Positions 24,928-31,177 of a stretch of DNA of 39,469 bases are shown one piece after another. The translations under genes and the position numbers were made by a program. The stretch lies in the IMG/VR virus record IMGVR_UViG_3300006919_000142, positions 1 through 39,469 of that record; one strand, 5' to 3'. The notes below the pieces were generated by a model. That model was not told where the DNA came from, did not search any database, and saw only the letters and a program-made list of their open reading frames with translations. Numbering within the stretch: the first letter of the stretch is position 1; every line of letters begins with the position of its first letter. This DNA comes from a virus.

Positions 24928-25445
24928 TATCTTAGCTCACTAGGTAGATGGACTTCATGTGCTTTTGTTATAAGTGCACCACAGTAAGTTGATACATTAC
25001 TGCTCTTTAGACACTCACTCCTCATTGTTATTACACCGTTTTCAACCCCCTCATTATTGTATGTTCGTACTTCATTTAGATTATTTGATACCAATATGTC
25101 AGCGGTCTTTTTTATAAACCCAGATTTAAACCCTATAACAGACGGTAGTACTACAGACACTATATCGTAGTGGTCCCCCATAGATAGGTATACCCATCTT
25201 GCTATAAGAAAAACTGAATCCTCTGGCTCTAATGCATTCTTAGGTCGCATTAAAACACTTAGCTTATCATCACCCATTTCGAGGAACCGCTCGATGTCCG
25301 TTGCTAACGCAACTCTAGATATCCTCTTATCTCTTAGGCACTCTTTTATTACATCATCCATAAGAATCTCATTTTTACTTGGGAATCTTTTAGAGTTTTT
25401 TTTAGCGCAAATTATTACAAGTATTTTATTAATTTCTCGTTCCAT
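24927..25445 (-). CDS. CMP-nonulosonate cytidylyltransferase-like protein (NeuA/PseF-like, short)
   Basis: The 172-residue protein resembles CMP-sialate synthetases. ILVIICAKKNSKRFPSKN (residues 8-25) matches the nucleotide-binding signature IPAR.GSK.IP.KN, followed by VALATD (45-50) and MRPKNALEPEDSV (66-78). It would activate a nonulosonic acid with CTP. Oddities: the usual Arg after the first Pro-Ala is Lys15, the LQPTSP region reads VVLPSVIG, and the protein is about 50 residues shorter than typical, lacking the DxD-type C-terminal region. It may be divergent or inactive. It overlaps HAD (31 bases) and primase (1 base). Confidence 0.65.
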   Translation of the reverse strand: MEREINKILVIICAKKNSKRFPSKNEILMDDVIKECLRDKRISRVALATDIERFLEMGDDKLSVLMRPKNALEPEDSVFLIARWVYLSMGDHYDIVSVVLPSVIGFKSGFIKKTADILVSNNLNEVRTYNNEGVENGVITMRSECLKSSNVSTYCGALITKAHEVHLPSELR

Positions 25446-25717
25446 TCTTCAAACCTCACGCCTTTATCATCAATGTATAAGTCTGCCACTGGCTTCCCGA
25501 ACTGAATAAGATCGTATTTAACCTTATTCCTACTTAACCAACTTTTAGTAATGCTAAGGTTGTTTATATGTCTTCCTGTGTGAATAATTACTATATTCCC
25601 TGTTTTTTTTAGTTGGGCCATAATTAAAATTGTATTTCTTATAGGACTTCTAAATTGATAATCATCATGGTCTATCTCACATATGACCCCGTCCATGTCA
25701 AAACAGTATGTCTTCAT
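25415..25717 (-). CDS. Small HAD-superfamily phosphatase
   Basis: The 100-residue capless HAD protein has all four motifs: FDMDG (Asp7, Asp9), HTGR (Thr47), FGKP (Lys75) and YIDDKG (Asp83, Asp84). It resembles the short HAD hydrolases found in capsule and lipopolysaccharide loci. Lying between NeuB-like and NeuA-like genes, it could remove a phosphate from a nonulosonate 9-phosphate, as in the synthase-phosphatase-CMP-transferase route known for KDN. That substrate is inferred. Its start overlaps the NeuB stop (ATGA). Confidence 0.8.
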   Translation of the reverse strand: MKTYCFDMDGVICEIDHDDYQFRSPIRNTILIMAQLKKTGNIVIIHTGRHINNLSITKSWLSRNKVKYDLIQFGKPVADLYIDDKGVRFEEWNEKLIKYL

Positions 25718-26736
25718 TTTATATTCTCCATTTTTATAGCTGTCTTAGCATTTATATCTGAATTGCAAGTCTTGCCTATTAAATTGCGATAGTAATTACC
25801 AGGTATACCGTCCCCAGGGCTTAATAGACACAAATTATCTTCCGTAAAAACCTCCCCTTTTCTTATATTTCTATTAGCACATATTGACCGCATTAATTTA
25901 ATTCTTGACCCCTTAATCCCGTCACCATCTATAGCCGATAATGAATGATCTAATCCTATCATTTCTTGAATATAATTCACCTGTCTCCTCATGTATCTAA
26001 ATTTGACTGGTGTCAAAGATCCTTTGTGATCTGACCCCTTATCTTCAGGGTCTAATGTCATGTGCTTCTCTATTACTGTTGCCCCCATACAAACCGCAAT
26101 TTTAACCGCATCTATCCCCATCGTGTGGTCCGAGTAACCTATTCTATATCGTATTCCATATTGATTCTTTAGTGTGTTTATACGAATTAATCTAGCATCA
26201 CTATCTTCTGTTGGGTATTTAGACACACAGTGCATTATTGTTACGTCTTTCTTATATAGTATCTTAAGAGCCTCTGTTAACTCGAAAAAATCACACATAC
26301 CTGTAGATATTATTATTTTTTTATCCAGAGGCTTTATCCCTTCTAATAAAGGTATGTTGGTTATGTCTCTCGATGCAATCTTAATATATTCGCATTTTGG
26401 TATTATGTGCTCTCTTATTATTCTTTTGTTTAAAAGCGTTGATGAACATAATGTAATAACTACATCCACCCCTAAATCTTTCGCCCTAATACATAAGTTG
26501 TTTATATCTACCGGATCTAACTCTAATTTCTTTCTATGATCCATGTATGTTTTTCCGTAGCTATTTGGTGAATTATAAGGTGAATTAGCCATATCATCCG
26601 TCATCTCATTATCAAGATCTCTCATGGTTAGCTTGATTGCGTTAACCTGACTCTTTGAGGCCTTCTCTATCATGTTATATGCGGTATCAATATCCCCATT
26701 ATGGTTTTGCCCTAACTCAGCTATTATGTATGTCAT
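25714..26736 (-). CDS. neuB: Nonulosonic (sialic) acid synthase, NeuB family
   Basis: The 340-residue protein has the full NeuB layout. The TIM-barrel carries IAELGQNHNGD (5-15), IKIASRDI (118-125), IIISTGM (141-147), HCVSKYPT (169-176), IGYSDHT (199-205) and IEKHMTL (222-228). A C-terminal SAF/antifreeze-like domain follows (284-340: RNIRKGEVFTEDNL...GKTCNSDINAKTAI). The family condenses phosphoenolpyruvate with an N-acylmannosamine-type sugar (or its 6-phosphate) to a nine-carbon acid. Length and motifs argue it is active. Which sugar it takes cannot be read from the sequence. It lies in the replication operon, upstream of HAD and CMP-transferase genes. Confidence 0.9.
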   Translation of the reverse strand: MTYIIAELGQNHNGDIDTAYNMIEKASKSQVNAIKLTMRDLDNEMTDDMANSPYNSPNSYGKTYMDHRKKLELDPVDINNLCIRAKDLGVDVVITLCSSTLLNKRIIREHIIPKCEYIKIASRDITNIPLLEGIKPLDKKIIISTGMCDFFELTEALKILYKKDVTIMHCVSKYPTEDSDARLIRINTLKNQYGIRYRIGYSDHTMGIDAVKIAVCMGATVIEKHMTLDPEDKGSDHKGSLTPVKFRYMRRQVNYIQEMIGLDHSLSAIDGDGIKGSRIKLMRSICANRNIRKGEVFTEDNLCLLSPGDGIPGNYYRNLIGKTCNSDINAKTAIKMENIK

Positions 26737-26935
26737 TTATCAACCTCACTGCTATTATTGTTATTTTTGTACTGCACTTTGCACATATATCATCATCCTT
26801 AGTGTTGACAGGCACAAGACCCCTACAGTTCCCACAGGCCTTTTTGTATCCATTATTCCCATAAAAGAATTCATTTTCTTTTATGTTTTTTACCCACATA
26901 AAACGGGTTGCTTTTACCTCATCAACTGTCATCAT
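26717..26935 (-). CDS. Small zinc-ribbon protein
   Basis: The 72-residue protein has CGNC (C34, C37) and CAKC (C51, C54), a four-cysteine zinc ribbon, with a basic N-terminal half. Two adjacent ATGs (26935, 26932) are possible starts. It overlaps the NeuB start by 20 bases and the preceding gene by 14. It may be a small nucleic-acid or protein-binding adapter. Function unknown. Confidence 0.6.
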   Translation of the reverse strand: MMTVDEVKATRFMWVKNIKENEFFYGNNGYKKACGNCRGLVPVNTKDDDICAKCSTKITIIAVRLINDIHNS

Positions 26936-27077
26936 TGCCGTTGTCTAACTCCTGTTCCTTTATTATAATCTGAAATATTTGTCTTAAATCATCTGCTATT
27001 CTTGGGTGTTTTTCTTTTAATTTTATTCTAGCTGTGTTTAGAGAGACTAATTGTCTATTTGTTATTAAATTTTTCAT
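26922..27077 (-). CDS. Small helical protein, 51 residues
   Basis: This short frame has ATG at 27077 overlapping the upstream stop (ATGA) and a TGA stop at 26922. The product, MKNLITNRQLVSLNTARIKL to ...DNGNDDS, is a charged helical peptide with no known motif. Its ATGA coupling on the upstream side and overlap on the downstream side are the main reason to call it real. Confidence 0.5.
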   Translation of the reverse strand: MKNLITNRQLVSLNTARIKLKEKHPRIADDLRQIFQIIIKEQELDNGNDDS

Positions 27078-27280
27078 AATAAAGACTTTTTCAACCTCGC
27101 TTCCGTTAGTTTTAATTTATTAATTCTAAAAATATAATCTGAGAATGCTTCGTCTATCTTTTCAGAATTACTTATAATATTAACTACACTATTATTGTTC
27201 ATATTGATATTTACATTTAATGAACCAGGTAAAGAGAAAGGTGAACTTGGGTCTGGATGTAATGATATTATTTTTTTCAT
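27074..27280 (-). CDS. Hypothetical 68-residue protein
   Basis: It starts with MKKIISLHPDPSSPFSLPGS, then an Asn-rich stretch (NVNINMNNNSVVNIISN), then a basic helix (INKLKLTEARLKKSLL). It directly abuts the ThyX stop and is coupled to the next gene by ATGA. No family recognised. Its ribosome site would lie inside the thyX end. Confidence 0.5.
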   Translation of the reverse strand: MKKIISLHPDPSSPFSLPGSLNVNINMNNNSVVNIISNSEKIDEAFSDYIFRINKLKLTEARLKKSLL

Positions 27281-27913
27281 TTAAATTAGTCCTTTTAATG
27301 TTGGTATCTCTTTAATAAGTGTTTCTTTTATATCTAATGCTATGTCCATGTGTTCTTTCTGAGTGCCGTTACCTGTCCTTAGTTTTAGATAATGTATCCA
27401 ACTACGAATCGTTCCAGACATATATAAAGTTGTTTGAGTGGATAATGGAAGTAGCGATCTTGCACATTCTTTAGCTACACCGTGCTCAATGGCTGTATTG
27501 TAAAGTTTTAAAGACTTCTCTTGGTGATGTTTCAATACGCATTTAAACCAAGACTTCTTATCTTCTGTTAAGTCGTCATTACTCATTTGTCTATTATTAA
27601 GATCCTGACTCCTAGCTTCTTGCGTCTCGAATGACGTAGCCTCTGCATACCTTTGACTGAACTCCTGAAATGAGAAACTACGGTGTCTAAGTATCTGGGC
27701 CGATATAGCTCGACTAGTTGTAATCTCCACACACATACTACCCATCTCAAATACAGACCAATGACCTTTGGTCATACAGTATTTTAATAGTTTAGATACA
27801 TTTGGGTTATCTTGGTTTGCAGGGTTACTCACCCGTGCACAATACCCTATTACCTTCTCACATTCTGGGGTCACCCAGATTATTTTTGTTTTACTCACAC
27901 TCAGACTCCTCAT
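27281..27913 (-). CDS. thyX: Flavin-dependent thymidylate synthase ThyX
   Basis: The protein is about 210 residues with the ThyX signature RHRSFSFQEFSQRY (RHRxxSxxxxSxR) near residues 76-89, plus TTLYMSGTIRSWIHYLKLR, typical of the substrate-binding C-terminal region. It makes dTMP from dUMP using methylenetetrahydrofolate and FAD/NADPH, supporting phage DNA synthesis. Start choice: ATG 27913 has only a weak site. A GTG at 27898 has AGGAG at 7-base spacing and overlaps the preceding stop (GTGAGTAA), the same eight-base arrangement as elsewhere in this genome, so the true protein may be 5 residues shorter. Confidence 0.93.
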   Translation of the reverse strand: MRSLSVSKTKIIWVTPECEKVIGYCARVSNPANQDNPNVSKLLKYCMTKGHWSVFEMGSMCVEITTSRAISAQILRHRSFSFQEFSQRYAEATSFETQEARSQDLNNRQMSNDDLTEDKKSWFKCVLKHHQEKSLKLYNTAIEHGVAKECARSLLPLSTQTTLYMSGTIRSWIHYLKLRTGNGTQKEHMDIALDIKETLIKEIPTLKGLI

Positions 27914-28070
27914 CAAAAAGACCTAAAACTTCCTTTTTTTGTTTATAATTCATATGTTTATATGGTGTCGTCATATCAAACATATAGTAATCATCTTTCG
28001 TTCCATCACTGTTATATGATGTAACCATATAACATTCGTTCGGGTCTATTAAACTTATTTTTTTAAACAT
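27891..28070 (-). CDS. Hypothetical 59-residue protein before thyX
   Basis: The frame with ATG at 28070 and TAA at 27891 encodes an acidic protein rich in Tyr, Met and Asp (DDYYMFDMTTPYKHMNY). It ends in an acidic tail (LFDEESECE) whose DNA supplies the thyX ribosome site. No family recognised. It is closely spaced with both neighbours. Confidence 0.5.
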   Translation of the reverse strand: MFKKISLIDPNECYMVTSYNSDGTKDDYYMFDMTTPYKHMNYKQKKEVLGLFDEESECE

Positions 28071-28074
28071 CTTT

Positions 28075-28203
28075 CTAACCCCTGACTATATAGTCTCTTG
28101 TGTCTATGCCTTCTTCTAATAAAATTAAATATTCTTCTTTAGTTATTACAATTCGTTCCTTACTCATTTCATATAATCCTTTATATGTGTCTAGTGTGTT
28201 CAT
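28075..28203 (-). CDS. Very small protein, 42 residues
   Basis: ATG 28203 overlaps the preceding stop (ATGA); TAG at 28075. An internal ATG at 28167 with AAGGA upstream is an alternative start (30 residues). The product ERIVITKEEYLILLEEGIDT is amphipathic, suggesting one strand and one helix. Function unknown. Confidence 0.45.
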   Translation of the reverse strand: MNTLDTYKGLYEMSKERIVITKEEYLILLEEGIDTRDYIVRG

Positions 28204-28478
28204 ACTAAAAACTTAGCAATTTCTATTATAGATATACTAGCGAACCCACCAGCAGCCGTTGCCATATAATCCATGGGGTCGCAGGTGTGATTCTTAGGAT
28301 TTAGGTAGTCATAAACCTCTTTCCCTATAGCTCCTGCTTGTACGGCCATTATAGATAAGGGTAAGTTACCTAATGAAACAATACCAACTAAAAAACCAAC
28401 TATAAAATGACCTCTCTTGTCTTTTGCTAACTTTATCATGTGAAAATTCTCCCTTGGTGCGCTTATTAATTTATTCAT
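28200..28478 (-). CDS. Small membrane protein of the DK.HF..G/KEVYD phage family
   Basis: The 92-residue protein has hydrophobic segments near residues 24-46 (HFIVGFLVGIVSLGNLPLSIMA) and 73-92. It carries a set of motifs I recognise from a common small phage membrane family: KDKRGHFIVGF, then GKEVYDYLNP, then MDYMATAAGG. The family has no settled role; a lysis or envelope function has been suggested by context in some phages. It overlaps both neighbours by four bases. Confidence 0.65.
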   Translation of the reverse strand: MNKLISAPRENFHMIKLAKDKRGHFIVGFLVGIVSLGNLPLSIMAVQAGAIGKEVYDYLNPKNHTCDPMDYMATAAGGFASISIIEIAKFLV

Positions 28479-29980
28479 CTCTCAACCTCTTTCGTTCCAT
28501 TTTGATTTTTCAATAACCTACTATAAACGGATTGCTTGCGATCCCCGCATTGTCTGCTATCACCGCATTGTCTGCTATCCCCGCATTGTCTGCTATCCCC
28601 GAATTGCTTGCTATAACCATATTGTCTGCTATCACCGTATTGTCTGCTATCCCCGAATTGCTTGCTATAACCATATTGTCTGCTATCACCGTATTGTCTG
28701 CTATCACCGTATTGATGGCTGTTCCCGTATTGCTTGCTATTCCCGAATTGCTCGCTATTCTCGTATTGCTTGCTATTACCGTATTGCTCGCTATCCTCGT
28801 ATTGGCAGCTGTTACCGTATTGCTCGCTATCCCCGTATTGCTGGCTGTTCCCGCACTGCTCACTACCACCGTATTGCTCGCTATCCCCGTATTGCTGGCT
28901 ATTACCGTATTGCCAGCTATTACCGTATTGCCAGCTTTTACCGTATTGCCTGCTATTACCGGATTGACTGCTATCACCGGATTGCAAACTATCATCGGAT
29001 TGCTCGCTATCCCCGTATTGCTGGCTGTTACCGTATTGCTTGCTATTATCGTATTGCTCGCTATTCTCGTATTGCTTGCTATTACCGTATTGCCAGCTAT
29101 TACCGTATTGCCTGCTTTTACCGTATTGCCTGCTATTACCGAATTGCTCGCTATTCTCGTATTGCTTGCTATTACCGTATTGCTCGCTATCACCGTATTG
29201 ATGGCTGTTACCGGATTGCTGGCTATTATCGTATTGCTCGCTATTCTCGTATTGCTTGCTATTACCGTATTGCCAGCTATTACCGAATTGCTCGCTATCC
29301 CCGTATTGCTGGCTATTACCGTATTGCCAGCTATTCCCGTATTGCCTGCTGTTACCGTATTGCCTGCTTGTACCGTATTGTCTGCTATCACCGTATTGCT
29401 GGCTGTTACCGTATTGCTTGCTATTCCCGAATTGCTCGCTATTCTCGTATTGCTTGCTATTACCGTATTGCTCGCTATCACCGTATTGATGGCTGTTACC
29501 GGATTGCTGGCTATTATCGTATTGCCAACTATTATCGTATTGCTTGCTATCACCGGATTGCCTGCTGTTACCGGATTGCATGCTATCACCGGATTGCTGG
29601 CTATTACCGGATTGACTACTATTACCGCATTGCCTGCTATTACCGGATTGCCTGCTATTACCGGATTGCTTGCTATTACCGTATTGCTTGCTATTACCGA
29701 ATTGCCAGCTATCCCCTAATTGCCTGCTGTTCCCGTATTGCCTGCTGCTACCTTTAGCGATTGAATCCCCACTGCGTCTTGAATTCTCATAACCAACAGA
29801 CTCATCAAAAAGCCAGCATGACCCTAACTGTGATAGGTTTTCTTCAGAAGCAACCCAGCCTCCCTTATCTCCTTTTTTCACATCTCCTGCAATAGTTTTA
29901 AAATCTTTCAAAGCTTCTATTCTATAAACGATAACCCCTTGCTCTAACTCTCTTGTCTCTTCTGTCAATTTGTATTTCAT
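28475..29980 (-). CDS. Hexapeptide-repeat beta-solenoid protein, 70 repeats (paralogue A)
   Basis: The 501-residue protein has a 66-residue N-terminal domain (KKGDKGGWVASEENLSQ, CWLFDESVGYEN) that matches a widespread phage family whose members continue in A-x-V-Y-G-N hexapeptides forming a left-handed beta-helix. Here residues 67-486 are exactly 70 hexapeptides of the form S-x-Q-(Y/S/F/C)-(G/D/E)-(N/D). Position 3 is Gln in hexapeptides 3-70 instead of Val/Ile. Position 2 varies freely (R, K, W, E, Q, H). The last 15 residues (SRLLKNQNGTKEVER) are frame-shifted relative to paralogue B by one base. It is probably a cytoplasmic or virion solenoid; function unknown. Confidence 0.8.
   Translation of the reverse strand: MKYKLTEETRELEQGVIVYRIEALKDFKTIAGDVKKGDKGGWVASEENLSQLGSCWLFDESVGYENSRRSGDSIAKGSSRQYGNSRQLGDSWQFGNSKQYGNSKQSGNSRQSGNSRQCGNSSQSGNSQQSGDSMQSGNSRQSGDSKQYDNSWQYDNSQQSGNSHQYGDSEQYGNSKQYENSEQFGNSKQYGNSQQYGDSRQYGTSRQYGNSRQYGNSWQYGNSQQYGDSEQFGNSWQYGNSKQYENSEQYDNSQQSGNSHQYGDSEQYGNSKQYENSEQFGNSRQYGKSRQYGNSWQYGNSKQYENSEQYDNSKQYGNSQQYGDSEQSDDSLQSGDSSQSGNSRQYGKSWQYGNSWQYGNSQQYGDSEQYGGSEQCGNSQQYGDSEQYGNSCQYEDSEQYGNSKQYENSEQFGNSKQYGNSHQYGDSRQYGDSRQYGYSKQFGDSRQYGDSRQYGYSKQFGDSRQCGDSRQCGDSRQCGDRKQSVYSRLLKNQNGTKEVER
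28482..28499 (-). repeat. Junction element copy 1 (gene end plus ribosome site)
   Basis: On the leftward strand this reads TGGAACGAAAGAGGTTGA. It ends paralogue A in a shifted frame and carries the AAGAGG ribosome site for the next gene. Identical to copy 3, one base different from copy 2. Confidence 0.85.
28523..29782 (-). repeat. 70 x 18-bp hexapeptide-coding array A
   Basis: There are seventy consecutive 18-base units. Higher-order copies are visible: five hexapeptides SQQSGN-SHQYGD-SEQYGN-SKQYEN-SEQFGN occur at units 16-20 and again at 32-36, a 288-base period. The array is free of stops in several frames on both strands, which creates long shadow frames. Confidence 0.93.
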
Positions 29981-29983
29981 TTC

Positions 29984-30001
29984 TCAACCTCTCTCGTTCC
30001 A
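29984..30001 (-). repeat. Junction element copy 2
   Basis: It encodes the terminal WNERG and stop of paralogue B and the ribosome site for paralogue A. It differs from copies 1 and 3 at one base (GAGAGAGG for GAAAGAGG). Confidence 0.85.
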
Positions 30002-30637
30002 TTTTAATTTGTTCAATAACCTGATATCACCAGATTGCTTGCTATCACTGAATTGCCAGCTATAACCGAATTGTCTGCTATCCCCGAATTGCTTGCTATC
30101 TCCGGATTGCCTGCTATCTCCGTATTGCCTACTATAACCGGATTGCTTACTGTTACCGGATTGCTTGCTGTTACCGGATTGCTTGCTGTTACCGGATTGC
30201 TTGCTGTTACCGGATTGCTTGCTGTTACCGGATTGCTTGCTGTTACCGAACTGCTCGCTATAACCGTGTTGCCTGCTATAACCATATTGTCTGCTATTCC
30301 CGTATTGCCAGCTATAACCGAATTGCTGGCTATTATCGTATTGCTGGCTATCTCCGAATTGCTGGCTATTACCGGATTGCCTGCTATTACCGTATTGCTT
30401 ACTGTTACCTTTAGCGATTGAATCCTCACTGCGTCTTGAGTTCTCATAACCAACAGACTCATCAAAAAGCCAGCATGCCCCTAACTGTGATAGGTTTTCT
30501 TCAGAAGCAATCCAGCCTCCCTTATCTCCTTTTTTCACATCTCCTCCAATAGTTTTAAAATCTTTCAAAGCTTCTATTCTGTATACAATAACCCCTGGCT
30601 CTAACTCTCTTGTATCTTCTGTCAATTTGTACTTCAT
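29984..30637 (-). CDS. Hexapeptide-repeat beta-solenoid protein, 23 repeats (paralogue B)
   Basis: The 217-residue tandem paralogue of the gene just downstream has a first-66-residue domain differing at only a few positions (EETRELEQ vs EDTRELEP, AGDV vs GGDV). Residues 67-204 are 23 hexapeptides, again Gln at position 3 in units 3-23. Five identical SKQSGN units and one SKQSGY occur in a row. The end, IRLLNKLKWNERG, copies the last residues of the Lar-like protein encoded just upstream. Same putative solenoid, one third the length; function unknown. Confidence 0.8.
   Translation of the reverse strand: MKYKLTEDTRELEPGVIVYRIEALKDFKTIGGDVKKGDKGGWIASEENLSQLGACWLFDESVGYENSRRSEDSIAKGNSKQYGNSRQSGNSQQFGDSQQYDNSQQFGYSWQYGNSRQYGYSRQHGYSEQFGNSKQSGNSKQSGNSKQSGNSKQSGNSKQSGNSKQSGYSRQYGDSRQSGDSKQFGDSRQFGYSWQFSDSKQSGDIRLLNKLKWNERG
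30026..30439 (-). repeat. 23 x 18-bp hexapeptide-coding array B
   Basis: Twenty-three 18-base units encode the repeats of paralogue B. Six adjacent SKQSG units are almost identical in DNA, which points to recent unit expansion. Confidence 0.93.
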
Positions 30638-30640
30638 TTT

Positions 30641-30658
30641 TCAACCTCTTTCGTTCCA
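30641..30658 (-). repeat. Junction element copy 3 (probable source copy)
   Basis: It encodes WNERG-stop of the Lar-like protein, where WN.R is a family feature, so this copy is probably the original. It also supplies the ribosome site for paralogue B. Confidence 0.8.
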
Positions 30659-30832
30659 TGCTTGTATAATTAAACCGTGATAATCATCAACCTCCTCTGG
30701 CCCCCTGGCATTACAGTCTGCACACTCTACCTGTGATGTACCGTAGTCACCTTCTAATATAGAAAAATTGTCATCATTGCCACAAAATGGGCATCTCTCG
30801 AAATGGTACTTATCTGATAGTTGTACTCTCAT
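30641..30832 (-). CDS. Lar-like restriction alleviation protein
   Basis: The 63-residue zinc protein has CPFCG (C14, C17) and CADC (C37, C40), then GPE...A.. and a terminal AWNERG. This is the CPFCG...C..C.A.GP...WN.R pattern of the Lar family, whose founding member modulates type I restriction to protect incoming DNA. Phage relatives are common and their activity is rarely tested. Its end DNA (WNERG-stop plus ribosome site) has been copied to the end of the two downstream genes. AGGAG precedes the ATG. Confidence 0.8.
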   Translation of the reverse strand: MRVQLSDKYHFERCPFCGNDDNFSILEGDYGTSQVECADCNARGPEEVDDYHGLIIQAWNERG

Positions 30833-30847
30833 TTTTCTACTCCTCTA

Positions 30848-31177
30848 TCATTCCTCAGCATGAACCGAATCTTTGAATAAATGCTTGAACTCTATGGGTT
30901 TTTCTATGTTCTCTATTCCGTTAATTCTTAAATCTATAAGGTCTAAATCATCTTTTATTGATTTAAGAGTAGATTCTATATACTCTATTTTTCTACAGTA
31001 ACCAACTATCTTTAACTTAGTTTTATATATTTCAGTCTTATTGCTTATAGACATTTCCTCAATAAGGAAATTCCCTCTATCTTTAAAATCAGATATATAT
31101 TCTTTCCCTTTCCTTTGTATCTCCATATAAAAGTGAATCATTCCGACAACTCCTAATATAGTTAAGATCTCTATCAT
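30848..31177 (-). CDS. Membrane-anchored coiled-coil protein
   Basis: The 109-residue protein has one N-terminal hydrophobic segment (residues 2-18, IEILTILGVVGMIHFYM). A long charged helix follows, with heptad character near 60-92 (IEYIESTLKSIKDDLDLIDLRI). Topology is probably N-out or N-in single-span with a cytoplasmic or periplasmic helix. It is coupled to the helicase gene by TAATG. Function unknown. Confidence 0.6.
   Translation of the reverse strand: MIEILTILGVVGMIHFYMEIQRKGKEYISDFKDRGNFLIEEMSISNKTEIYKTKLKIVGYCRKIEYIESTLKSIKDDLDLIDLRINGIENIEKPIEFKHLFKDSVHAEE

Noticed and set aside
26655-26968. Two rightward frames opposite NeuB and the zinc-ribbon gene
   Set aside because: They are hydrophobic, cysteine-rich antisense products against an intact operon.
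28532-29719. 395-codon rightward open frame opposite paralogue A, and two other rightward frames there
   Set aside because: They are shadows of the 18-base repeat array: low-complexity LAITVL-type products, no ribosome site, opposite to the operon, and expected whenever an 18-base unit lacks stops.
28523-30439. Dense repeats resembling a CRISPR array
   Set aside because: Units are contiguous 18-mers with no unique spacers and keep an open frame with a recognisable N-terminal domain, so they are coding repeats.
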